DNA from: Maylandia zebra
Taxonomy: Eukaryota; Chordata; Actinopteri; Cichliformes; Cichlidae
Assembly (NCBI RefSeq): GCF_041146795.1
Contig: NC_135168.1
Location: 38,944,370 to 39,008,369, forward strand
Direction of reading: 5' to 3'
DNA length: 64,000 bases
Part shown: positions 53,808 to 64,000 of the stretch, in pieces
Numbering within the stretch: position 1 is the stretch's first letter
Layout of the letters: each line of letters opens with the position of its first letter
Notes under the pieces: generated by a model
The model's database searches: none
What the model saw: the letters and a program-made list of their open reading frames with translations, nothing else
Told to the model about the DNA's origin: nothing
Made by a program: the position numbers and the translations under genes

Positions 53808-54063
53808 CAACTGATTATATGGACGATTTTTAATTTTTATACTTTGCATTACCAGCGCTGGTCCACAAGATAGCACTATTGGTGTAGCATATGAACAGTT
53901 ACAGCCCTTAAAGAGAAAGCGCACACTTGAGTTTTAATCCTTTCATGCTGTTTGGGTCAAATTTGACCCATTTTCAATTTCAACAGATGTAAAAACAACT
54001 GAAATTCTTTTCTTTTAGTCACAGGAATTTGATGACTGAAGTGACTGAAAATACACACACAAA

Positions 54064-54072
<9 letters not shown>

Positions 54073-54111
<39 letters not shown>

Positions 54112-54132
54112 TATAATATATATATATATATT
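54073..54132. repeat. (AT)n microsatellite
   Basis: Long AT/TA alternation interrupted by TTTTGTATAA. Confidence 0.9.
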
Positions 54133-54636
54133 TACACTGGTGTAAAGATGATTCAAATTTTTATATACCGTGGCTGTTCAGAATCAAATTTGACCCATAC
54201 ATACTTCATACTGAATATTAAATCCACCAGCGTGGGTCAAAATAAGGTAAATGTTGGTTTTTGGGAATACTGAAATTGTGAGACTGCACATACACCGTCT
54301 GCATGTTTTTTTTATGGGACAGGCCTGTCAGAACTCTGTCGCAACGCAAGTGCTCTAACTGCAAGTCACATTTTTTTAACCATACATTAATACACTCCAA
54401 AAATAATTCTGCCCAGAAATACTGACTTTAACTCATTTATTTACATATAAGTTTCCCCATTTAATGTTACTACATAAATAAAATGTAATATGTTACATTT
54501 TGGTTGCATTTTGCTTAATTGTTACTTTTAAGGATGAAGAACCTTTTATATTTGAGTGTACAGTGTTTTATTCTGTACAATTCAAACACTTTAACCACTT
54601 CATGTAATTTAGAACCACGAGTTTACCTAATACGCA

Positions 54637-54795
54637 TGTCTTTGGATGATGGGAGGAAGCTGGAGTACCCAGAGAAAACCCACCCAGGCACTGGGAGGAG
54701 CTGCCAACTCCACACAGAAAGACCCCAGCTGAGGTTCACACTATGAAACCTCTTACTGTAAGAGGAAAGTCTTAATCATTCTGCCACTGTGCCAT
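54637..54795 (+). repeat. Old, diverged retroposon fragment
   Basis: GTCTTTGGATGATGGGAGGA through CTCCACACAGAAAG and a degraded GCCACTGTGCC end. Related to the copies at 28883, 47301 and 53402 but more diverged and truncated, so an older insertion. Confidence 0.7.
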
Positions 54796-55134
54796 TTTAA
54801 TAAGTGTGGAAAACACATGTGCACGTCCCACACATGCAAGACTGTTTTGAATGCGCAGACTGTTTTGCAATAATGCAGCACTTTGTAATGTTTTGTGTTT
54901 GAGGTGTTTATTAATGTTGAATTGATATTATTAATTATAGAGGATAGCTGCACATATGCTACTCTCTTCTTGCTCGCTGACCTCTGACACAGTAATTAAT
55001 GATTAATCATCAGTTTATTAACGTCAACTAGGCTGTTTATACATTCTAAAGAGATCAGTAGTTCAAATGTTTGTATAGACACAAAATCCTACTGGCATGA
55101 AATATGAGGAAACAAATCTTTAAGAGCTAATAAT

Positions 55135-55367
55135 TTTATTAAAAAAATATCAAGAAGTACAAAGAGACATTCATCTATTTACAAAAACACAGAAGAATAA
55201 AAACAGGATACAACGGAGTGGACATAAAATATAAGCACATATAAAAAAATTAAATAAAAAAAACTACAATCATTTCATGTCCATGTTTTTTTTTTTGTCA
55301 AGGTGACTTTGTTGAGAGTTCAGAGGTCATATGAGGTGCTTTTTCTTTCAGAGAGCTTAAAAGACAA
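55135..55367 (-). terminator. Chemokine 3' UTR and poly(A) signal
   Basis: From the TAA stop (55368-55370) to AATAAA on the minus strand (complement at 55135-55140), a short 3' UTR of about 230 nt. At least one ATTTA instability-type motif is present (complement near 55250), as is common for cytokine mRNAs. Confidence 0.55.
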
Positions 55368-56201
55368 TTACATGGCAGCTGTGGAGGGTTCCACTGGGGA
55401 GGAAGTGGTCTTCTGCTTTTTATCCCTAAATTCACAAAAAACAAACAAACAGTGCACTCATTAGGAAAAAAATGTCATTTATTACTTTATTTCTATAAAC
55501 TGAAGCGATTCACTAATAATCTAACATTATTATTTAGACAATCAGAGTACTGGATGTAAAACTTGGATGAGTGTGGTGAAGTGTACTCACATGATTTTAG
55601 TCAGGAGCCTTTTCACGTTTCTTTGCTCGGGGTTCAAGCAATAGCGGAGGCCACTGTTCAAGGTAACACTGTTGAAATAGAAAATAGAGGTAAGTTCAAT
55701 TTAAATGGAAAAGCTAAGGATCCTACAAGTATTTTTCTAAAATCATTATCTACCTTAAAAAGGTATTTTTAGTTAGGATGCATTTAATTTGCACTGTCGT
55801 GCAATTTCTTGTGTGATGCTTTATTAAAGCTTAGCAAATCTTCATGTTGAATTTATCAAAAGTAATAATGAAAAAAAAAGTCATATTAAAAAAAACTTAC
55901 ACAATCTCCACTTTGTTGCAGAAGATGGTTGCTGGGTAGATCTGTATGTCCTTTATGTCAGTCTTCATGCCGTTAAGATTCCTGACACGGTGACACAGAC
56001 ACTGCTGTCCTGATTGTTTGACTAGAAAAGAAGGCAATGAAAAAGAAATTAATATTTGACGTGCACAAATTCAAGTTTGCGTAATTTCAACCAAGAATCT
56101 AAATCATCTAAAAGGACAAATAAAGAAAGAAACTTACGTTGGGCCTGGGAGATGCAGACCATGACAGCCAGGAGCAGAAACGCTTTGATGAGGGTTGACA
56201 T
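55368..56201 (-). CDS. CXC chemokine, ELR-negative, CXCL9/10/11-like
   Basis: Secreted chemotactic cytokine. Four exons, the canonical CXC gene structure: 56201-56138, 56021-55901, 55668-55591, 55425-55368; 321 nt, 106 aa. Residues 1-20 form a signal peptide (MSTLIKAFLLLAVMVCISQA). The mature protein has the CLC motif, then IFCNKVEIV and RYCLNPE, giving the four conserved cysteines. The sequence before CLC is SGQQ, so there is no ELR neutrophil motif. The ending NVKRLLTKIM with a basic KDKKQK-like tail resembles CXCR3 ligands. An ISRE upstream fits an interferon-inducible CXCL9/10/11-type gene. Exact orthology among fish cxcl11-like paralogues needs a tree. Confidence 0.9.
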
Positions 56202-56327
56202 TGCTGGTTTCAAGATGACACTGGTGCTGAAAACGTGCAGCAAAGATAATAATGAAGCCAGAGAGAGTCTTGCAACAATTAAAGACTGATTGTTGACAGG
56301 AGTGCTGTGAGGAGTCGACTCAGAGTG

Positions 56328-56337
56328 GGCTCTTAAA
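56328..56337 (-). promoter_or_regulatory. TATA-like box of the chemokine gene
   Basis: The minus strand reads GTATTTAAGAGCC around 56328-56340, about 130 bp upstream of the ATG, leaving room for a 5' UTR of roughly 100 nt. Confidence 0.55.
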
Positions 56338-56377
56338 TACTTACTTTGGCTGCATACGTAATCTTTCCTGTGACAAA

Positions 56378-56407
56378 GGGAAATTTTTGACAGTGGAAAG
56401 TGAAACT
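56378..56407. promoter_or_regulatory. ISRE and kB-like site upstream of the chemokine
   Basis: GAAAGTGAAACT at 56396-56407 matches the interferon-stimulated response element consensus GAAANNGAAACT exactly. GGGAAATTTT at 56378-56387 is a kB-like half match. Both lie 40-80 bp upstream of the TATA-like box, the position expected for functional sites. Confidence 0.7.
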
Positions 56408-56435
56408 CAAAAATGCCACAAAATCGAAAAAGCCA

Positions 56436-56672
56436 ACCCTCCAACCCCCCCACTCCTTCTCAGCTCTGTGTCTGGTGGTACAACATTTTGACATTTTGTG
56501 GTAATATGATACATTACAATAGAACATTAAACCTTTTTGCATAACAATTACAAGTTCTCACACATATGAACTTGTATTCTGAATGTTTGTGTGAACAGGC
56601 AAAGACACAAGGACATTTATTTCTTAAACATTTTGCATAATGAATTAATTTTGATAAAAACAAAACAAAAAA
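56436..56672. repeat. Direct repeat, copy A (chemokine upstream)
   Basis: About 237 bp, from CCAACCCTCC to the AAAACAAAACAAAAA tract, nearly identical (roughly 95% by eye) to 61242-61482. It begins about 30 bp upstream of the ISRE. Confidence 0.85.
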
Positions 56673-56834
56673 CAAAACAAAACAAAAAAACCCCACATCA
56701 ACCATCAAAACATTTAGGTCATGTGAGAAATGAAACCTTTCTAACCTGTGAGAAATAAAAGGAAAAACACTTGGGCCATGTTAAATATTCATATGGCACC
56801 AAATAAGTGCATTTAGGATTGTAGACATGATTCA

Positions 56835-57662
56835 AACAGAACATCAGAATGAGGAAGCAAGGTAATTTAGGAGTTATAATGTCACATGTTTGCTGGTGCC
56901 TGTTGTGCTGATTTGAGTATTTCAGAAACTGCTAATCTACCGGGATTTTCCTGAGCAACAATCTCAAGGGTATACAGAGAACGGCCTGAAAAACAGAAAA
57001 TATCCAGTGAGCAGCAGTTCTCTGTGGGATAATTCCTTGTTGACGCCAGAAGTCAGAGGAGAATGATTTAGTCGCGTCGAGGTGATACAAGGCAACAGCA
57101 ACTCATTTAACCACTTGTTACAATCAAGGTATGAAGAAGAGCATTTGTTGTGAATACACAACACACTGAACCTCAAAGCAGATGAGCTACAGCATCAGAA
57201 GACCACAAGAAGTGACACTCATGTCAGCTAACAACAGGAACCTGAAGCTTAAAATTTACATGGACTCACCAAAATTGCATAACATAAGATGGAAAAACAT
57301 TGACTGGTCTGATGAGTCAACATGTAGGTGATAGGGTCAGAAAGAACATGGGCACATGGATCCATCCAGCTCTGCGTCAACAGTTCAGGCTGGTGGTGGT
57401 TTAATGATGTAGGGAATCTTTTCCCGGCACTATTTGGGCCCCTCGGTATCAGTTGAGCAGTGTAACAAAACTCAAATCATCTCACATCAGTTTCTTGAAC
57501 ATTGCAGTGAGTGCACCGTACTCAAATGGCCTCCTCATCTGTCAGATGTCAGTCCAGTAGATCATCATGGATGTGTAGCTGGCAAATCTACAGCACCCGT
57601 GTGATGCTGTCGTGTTAATTTATGGACCAAAATCTGTGGGGAATTTTTTTGCAATGTGTTGA
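56835..57662 (+). mobile_element. Degenerate Tc1/mariner-like transposase copy
   Basis: Reads along the same mariner-like family as 2833-4197. Recognisable blocks include TATTTCAGAAACTGCTAATC, GTTCAGGCTGGTGGTGGTTT, TTTGGGCCCCTCGGTA and TACTCAAATGGCCTCC, the last encoding the LKWPP-type segment. Multiple stops, deletions and loss of both inverted repeats make it a dead copy. Confidence 0.75.
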
Positions 57663-60570
57663 ATGCAAACAATTACGGCTGTAATTGCTGAAGGTAGAAT
57701 GAGGTCCTAGTAAGGTATATCTAACTAAGTAAGCTGTGAGTTTAAACTTAATGCAGAAAAGATAATACATTATAGAGCCCATTGCTGGAAAATAAGAGTT
57801 CTCAGGGGTATCAGTTGTCTCTAGAAGACTTAATGTGAGCAAACTGTCAAATATCCCAGAGCTGTAGCCATTCTAAATGGAGGGATAAAGTCATCTAAGT
57901 TACTGTGTTGGACTAAGCAGCTTTTACAGGAAACATTTAGTTGCAGTTATTGCAACACATCGGCGTTGCAGCGGATATTGAAAGCTCACACACACATGCT
58001 GTAGGTAAAATAAGCTCTCAAGGCCTTGGCTAACAAACTAGAAAGCTGCCACTATTTAGATGTACTGGCTATGGTTTTGTGAGAGCTGAAAATTATTTTG
58101 AATTTCATGTTCTTTATATCAAATTCATAATAGACTGAAAAAATATATATATATAAAAAATGGGGGCAGATTAAAGTGTTTCAGAGTTAAAAAAAACGAC
58201 AACTTCTGCTTCCATTAAACATACAGTTCACATACACGTGCATTTTCCACAATGCACCATTTCATATAATCCTAACATTTGCTTAAAAAAAAAGCTTACC
58301 TGCTTTATTCCTATAACTTTTTTAAAGTTATGTTTTATTTTATGTTTTTAACTTTCTGCCCAAAAAATAATAATGGATTTAACCTCCTTCATATCAAGCT
58401 TTGTGGAATTTTTAAATGAAATTATTTAATTGAATAAACCAGAAAAAATATATATCTGAGCTAAATAGGGAGCAGATGCACAAATAAAGTGAAACAAACT
58501 TTTTCTTTAATTATATCATTTTATTAATGTTCAAACATCAGAAAAATGTAATATTCCAACTATCACATGATAATACAATAAAAATCCTTCTCTTTTTATT
58601 GCTATCATAACAAAGGCAGATATTTGAACAACTTACACAACATGTGGGCTTTTTCTTTCTTTCTTTTTTTTTATTTTGCAACACGAGGGCTTGATGTTAC
58701 ATGCATCAGTGGTTTGACACCTTTAGCATTCTCATCTCCAAATGAGAAAGGTGTGAGTGCTCGGAAAAACACGCAGCTTTGTTTTATTTCTTTCCATTTG
58801 TAGTAAGCGGTAGTTGTACATTTGTGACATTTCTGGTGTGAATAAATCGGTAATCTCTGACTTATCTGACTATCTGCCTTCTGTCTTTGGTTTGATGGTG
58901 ACACACCAGATAAAATCTGATCAGATCTGATAAGAAAAGCCACCAAGATCAAAGCCTTGAGCAAATATGGTTTCAAAAGAAAGCTTCGGAGTTTCAGTTT
59001 TATTTCCCTTTTCATTTGACGCTTGGCAAACTGAAATTCAATCAACTTTTATTTTCTTCTTTTTTTTTACAACCTATTTTCAGCTGCAAGAAGGTCAGAA
59101 AGCCAGAATGAAACAGAAAGTGATGTAATAAGAAGAATTCACATTAGTTTCCTGTAAAAGCTGTGATGTAGAGAACCAGCAGCTTAAAAAAATGAGGAAA
59201 GGAGGATGAAACTAGTGTTTATAGTATTAATCAAAGGGGTTATGTCTCTAAAATGTCAACTCTGAGGACTTCAGAAACATGTTTGGCATTCACCCAAACT
59301 ACAAAACATCTCGTTTGCAGCCATGCAGAAGGTTTTGGTTTGACTTACTGCAACTTCTGACATATCTGTCTACGTCTGGAATGATGTGGGTGATGTCCCG
59401 TGATGGTGGGCTGCTGCAATCCAAATCATTCACATCGATTTCAATACTTAAGTGTGAAAATCTGTTTTTGGGGGCAGAAATGATGGTTCAAGCACTGTAA
59501 TGTTTAATTTAAAATTTAATACAATTTTAAAAGGGCTTTCTGAGAGGTTGCATGCAAAAAGAACTTTAAAAAACAAAAATCATTGGATTCGAAGATTAAA
59601 TGTAAAATATTAAACCAAAGATTCAAACAAATGTCAAAGTGGAGGCATGCTATTTTAAGACACGGGGATCTTCCCTTCCAATAAAAAGCGAGAATGGGGA
59701 CTTTTTTTCTTGCGGTGCCAGACTGAACACCAGTAGTCGCTTGGTCAGCAAGTGTGACCTCTCTAAAACGACACAGAAGCGCTTATAACGTGTAGAAAAC
59801 TATAAATCAAATCAAAACCTGCTCTCACAGAGAGATTTAGAAATCACGCTTTTTTATTCAGTGCTTCCAACGCAGATTAACTGTATTTCTGTGCACTTAG
59901 CACGCTTGAATATTTTATATGTACTTTTTGTTAATATTTAATGGCTTTTCCCATTTGTGGGTACAGCTTGTTCTTTCAGATATTCTGGCACAGGGACAAA
60001 AATGTGGTGCAACTGCAGTCCAACGGAGAGCGGTGGAACAGATATGGCCAGGAACATAAATGGAAAGTGGCTTTTCCCCCTCCCTATTAGCCCTAATGGT
60101 AGTGGGGTTAAAGTGAGTTTGTGTATATAAGGGGATTGCCAACCTTACATATTAAGACTATATTTCCTTTTTGTGAGGATGTGTGCCGCTTTACTTGTGG
60201 TGAATACCACAATGTGTGACCCCGTATAGGAATAAACCAACAGGAACTAGCAACATCAGCAGAGTCTCTTCCTGTACAAATTTTCTAGACAAGCCCAGTG
60301 TGGTTGCACTTCTCATTTCATTTAAAAAGTGATATTTCTTAGTAGGAGTGGAGGTATGATGAAATACAAAGCGACTAAACAATATTTCTTGTTGTGGAAA
60401 AGGAAAGAGGAAACAATTTAAAGGGATTTTCAAATTTTTTATGCACATAAGTCATGCAGACTCCAACTCAAAGGCTTTGAATTAAAAAACTACAACTTTA
60501 TAAAAGCCGTTGCTTCAGGCTTTGTTGTTTAGATCGTGATCTAAACTCATAAGGTGGAGAAGATGTAAAC
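57663..60570. other. Intergenic, AT-rich
   Basis: No convincing gene. A 124-codon minus-strand ORF at 58671-59045 has scattered cysteines (SHQKCHKCTTT) but no family signature. Short A/T-rich runs are frequent. Confidence 0.45.
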
Positions 60571-60579
60571 GAAAGTTTT

Positions 60580-61860
60580 CACAAGAGTTTATGTAGCCAG
60601 GTGAAAGTACACAATGGTACAACTTGACACTTCCATAGGAAATAAGATGCACTCAAGCCATTCATCATAAGCAAGTGCAGGCACACCTATAAAAGCGGAC
60701 ATTTTGAAAGTTTGCTGCTCTGAAGCATTCAGGTTTGGATTCAAAGAACAAAGAAAATAAGAAAGAAAAGTTAATGACAGCATAATTTAAGAAAAAGTGA
60801 ACAAGTACGGCTTGTTTGGAAAGATTGCCTGGAAAAGACTGTTCTCTCTAAAAATCACACGGCAGCGTGGCCAAAGTTCGCCAAGTAGCATCTGAACAAA
60901 CAACAAGAGTTCTGGAACAATGGATAGATGGATCTGGATAGATGAAACCAATAAAACCAAAGTGCAGACGTTGGGTGATAATGCACCGCACCACGTCTGC
61001 TACAAAACAAACGCATAACAGCACAAACACCTCGTACCAGCTGTCAGGCACGGTGGTGGAGGGGTGATGATTTGGGCTTGTTTTGCAGCCACAGGGATCT
61101 TGCAGTGATTGAATTGACCATGAAATCCTTGTATGCTAAAGTTTTATAGAGTCAAATGTGAGGTCATCTGTCTGACAGGCAAAGCTTGGGTGAAATTGGG
61201 TCACACAACAAGCCTATGATGCTCAAAACAGCACTGGATACCAACCCTCCCACCCTCCACCCCCACTCCTCAGCTCTGTGGCTGGTGGTACAACATTTTG
61301 ACATTTTGTGGTAATATGATACATTACAAGAGAACATTAAACCTTTTTGCATAACAATTAAAAATTCTCACAGAGATGAACTTGTATGCTGAATGTTTGT
61401 GTGAACAGGCAAAGACACATGGACATTTATTTCTTAAACATTTTGCATAATGAATTAATTTTGATAAAAACAAAACAAAAAGCAGACTGAAAAAGAAAAG
61501 AATTGGAGTGCTCCAATGGCCCAGGCAAAAGCTAGACCTCAACCTGACTGAAATACTTCGGAGAGGCCTCAAGAGAGCTGTGCATGAACAAATGCCGACA
61601 AACCTCAATGAACTTAAGAAGCACTGTAAAGAGAGGGCATTGAAATTCCTCAGCAATGTGACAGACGAATCTTTCAAAAGTCATACCGAAAACCCGTGTC
61701 AACTTGTTGCTGTTAAATGTGTTCAACGAGCTGTTGAATCATGGGGAGTTTTTCACGAGTCTCGCAAAGAATCCTGTGAAAAGTTTCACATGTGTATGTG
61801 TGGTTCCCAAGTGTGGTGAACTTTTTCCACAACATGGTTAAGATGCTTCCTTATTTTTTA
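60580..61860 (+). mobile_element. Tc1-like transposon remnant with an insertion
   Basis: The 3' coding part at 61508-61740 gives WPRQKLDLNLTEILRRGLKR followed by NLNELKKHCKE, a degraded form of the Tc1 block WPSQSPDLNPIE...LK. The aspartates and glutamates of the DDE region are partly lost. Upstream, GCACCGCACCACGTCTGC and GGCACGGTGGTGGAGGGGTG belong to the same gene. A 241-bp sequence (61242-61482) interrupts it. Boundaries are approximate; no terminal repeats confirmed. Confidence 0.65.
61242..61482. repeat. Direct repeat, copy B (inside the Tc1 remnant)
   Basis: Near-identical copy of 56436-56672 in the same orientation, here breaking the Tc1-like coding region. No clear target duplication at the edges. 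Confidence 0.85.
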
Positions 61861-61934
61861 ATTGTTTATGGATCAGTGGTACTATATAGTTGAAATATGT
61901 AGTAGAAAACAGTTTAGATAAGGAAGAGTTACCT

Positions 61935-62085
61935 TAGTCCATCCATTCATCCATTCGCTTTGGCTTATCCTTATCAGGGTCGCGGTGGTTGGGTGGGTGG
62001 GGGAGCTAGGGTGAAAGGCGGGGTACATCCTGGACAAATCACCAGTGTGTTGCAGGGCTAACAGGCTGCTGACCTGTTAACATAG
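61935..62085 (+). repeat. Truncated common fish retroposon
   Basis: CCATCCATTCATCCATTCGC, GCTTATCCTTATCAGGGTCG and CACCAGTGTGTTGCAGGGCT match the first third of the copy at 28883. The rest is missing. Confidence 0.7.
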
Positions 62086-64000
62086 TGTGCCTAAAAAACA
62101 AAACAAAACCTTAGTAAATTACTAAGGTATATTTATACTGCTCAAAAACAAGGGAAATTAAGGGAACACTAAAATCACACACTGGGTCTTGACAGTTGAA
62201 AATCTTTACTGAAACACTTGCTACGAAGAAAATAATTTAATATGATTTTGAAAACTAAAATCAGCAACCCTTTGAGGGACGGTCTGAAATATACACCAAA
62301 AATCTAAATAATAATAACAATTATTAATAATTTACTAGTAGTCAACTGTCAGTTTGATGCAAATAGATCTCATCTTCCTGTTGAGGTAAGTGTGAAATGC
62401 AGCTAAGAATATTTTCCTGCAACCACCACATCTTTCTCCCTCTTAACGCTGACACATCTTTTCTTTCCTTTATGGTTTTTATGGTGTTTTTCTTTTTTTT
62501 TCTTCCTTTATTGGCTGAAAGAATTCTTCAGTTATAATAACATTATAATAACGTTGTATCAACACCAGGGAACGTACATGATACTGCATGTGCAACACTG
62601 AACATAGAAATCTAACACACACACTAAGCATTATATACAGCAAATATATATTTGATTAAAACATATCTCATTCTCAGGGTACTTGTGGTTCTCCCCCCAA
62701 CAAATCTCTTCTTCTTTTACTTAAGCAATAATAAGAAGTGGCAACAGTAATAATAATGTGTATGCTAATCTTGCTGCAAATAAGGTTTCCCATACTACCA
62801 GTAAGTCCCAAACTCTATTAAAAAAATCTGATATTTGGTTTTAAAAGCCATTGCTTTCAGAGAAATAAATAACCTTACAATCAGCAACTTTTTTGGCATT
62901 ATTTTGCTCATATAAATATTGCGTACGGAAGAACTAAAATGATTTACTTCCTCCAGTCACAATAATCATATTCGGTACTCATAGTCACTGCTGCTACTTT
63001 CTAGTAACCCCGATTGATCAACACAAGAAAAAACGCTCTGTGGAGCGTTTTCATTATGTGTTTTTACATTTTTACACATAATGTAAAAACACATAATGTG
63101 TTTTAAAGCACTGTTCAAAAGTCTTGAGCCAACTAGTTTCCATACACGTTTTGTTAGGAAAATAGCAAATATAATATATAAGGCAAAAACTGAGTTTTTA
63201 CAATTCTAATGAGCTTGAAAATTAATATTTGTTACGATCAACTTCAACACAGGCTGAACTATCAGAAAAGCTTTCTTCTAATTTCTTTAATTACTAGGAC
63301 CTTCAAAACTCTTCTGCCTTTTGTTCTCTTCTATGTCTATAAACACATCACATTGCCACACTGCTTCAAAGGTCTACAACTTCTAAAACACCCTCAGGAA
63401 GCCTGAGAAATATGACTCGAAACCACTTTAAAGCTTGGAAGGAAAATACGGTATAAGGAGACAAGACGCCCTCAGACGTCTGCCAGGCAAGCTCGCTCTC
63501 CTCATTTACGTCATTATTGTATTTTCTATACATTCATTTTGTTTTTTTGTTCTTTTTAAAGATGCTTTAAGCAGATTGTAGTTCAGCAAAAACAAATGCA
63601 AAGTGCAGGCCTTTACTTGACTTTTTTTTTTTTTTATCTATATGGATATAGTACAGGTATAGAACTCATTAAATGTTTAGTAAAATTTATTTGGAATATT
63701 AATGATAAACATCAAGTGAAAAAAATGTTTTCATCAGAAATTTAATTTGTTTTTTAAGCATGTATAAGCAGTATACAAACAATGTAGTATATCTACATAC
63801 TTATGCAGGAACATTGTATTTTATTGTGTTTAAATTGTAACTTGTTATTATAATGTACATATTAAAGTCATAATAAAGTAACATGATATTTAGAATCCAC
63901 AAATATGATTCCCTATATGCTGACATGTTGTCAATACAAACAGTGAAATAAGAAACATAGTTTCAAGTAGCTCTATATAGAATTATTACTACTTTTACAC
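62086..64000. other. Intergenic, right edge
   Basis: AT-rich with no gene seen. A repeat-like start (TACTGCTCAAAAACAAGGGA) at about 62138 and a GTTCAAAAGTCTTGAGCC motif at 63113 look like ends of dispersed fish elements. Two adjacent hairpins lie at 63030-63098. Confidence 0.5.
63030..63098. repeat. Two abutting perfect inverted repeats
   Basis: First stem: AAAACGCTC (63030-63038) and GAGCGTTTT (63043-63051), loop TGTG. Second stem: 19-nt arms 63052-63070 and 63080-63098, starting CATTATGTG and ending CACATAATG, with a 9-nt loop. They follow each other without a gap. Confidence 0.8.

Larger units (their letters stand above)
51490..55367. other. Intergenic region between p33monox and the chemokine gene
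   Basis: Contains the long (CA)n at 52297-52381, the retroposon copy at 53402-53807, an (AT)n tract at about 54073-54132 and an old partial retroposon at 54637-54795. The final 230 bp is probably chemokine 3' UTR. No other gene seen. Confidence 0.6.

Noticed and set aside
61508..61819. A host gene of 103 codons
   Set aside because: The sequence is the degraded 3' part of a Tc1-like transposase.

Overview
The window is vertebrate nuclear DNA, almost certainly from a percomorph teleost. Small exons with GT..AG introns, long CA microsatellites, a tRNA-derived SINE, several hAT-like and Tc1/mariner-like elements, and about five copies of a common fish retroposon all point that way. A cichlid-like fish is possible but not shown. 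All four protein-coding genes lie on the minus strand, and none of them is visible as a single long ORF. I reconstructed them exon by exon, and the reading phase closes across every junction.

Layout from left to right, which is 3' to 5' for the genes. (1) 526-14.2k: the 5' half of mapk9 (JNK2), including its two mutually exclusive 72-bp exons. The kinase C-lobe and tail lie beyond the left edge. Its promoter near 14.1-14.3k carries a perfect palindromic CRE. (2) 15,487-33,601: a complete 19-exon gfpt2, predicted 685 aa, the entry enzyme of the hexosamine pathway. (3) 33.7k-42.2k: an intergenic stretch with no recognisable gene. (4) 42,224-49,057 (5' UTR exon near 51.3k): a p33MONOX (KIAA1191) homologue with eight coding exons and 332 aa. 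(5) 55,368-56,201: a four-exon ELR-negative CXC chemokine with a TATA-like box and an ISRE upstream, resembling CXCL9/10/11. (6) 56.4k-64k: transposon remnants, duplicated non-coding sequence and hairpins, with no convincing gene.

MAPK9 and GFPT2 are neighbours in human 5q35 and KIAA1191 is in the same band, so the first three genes form a conserved linkage block. The genes have unrelated functions (stress kinase, hexosamine synthesis, poorly characterised p33MONOX, chemotaxis) and do not form an operon-like system.

The accessory interest lies in the mobile DNA. Three elements begin with TAGGGCTG and have 8-bp target duplications. One is nested inside a Tc1/mariner element. Two share a long interior but have different ends. 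Other points of interest are an X-box/CCAAT promoter-like cluster inside a p33monox intron, a 27-bp perfect inverted repeat in a gfpt2 intron, and a recent duplication of about 240 bp of chemokine upstream sequence. I found no evidence of a wholly new biological system.
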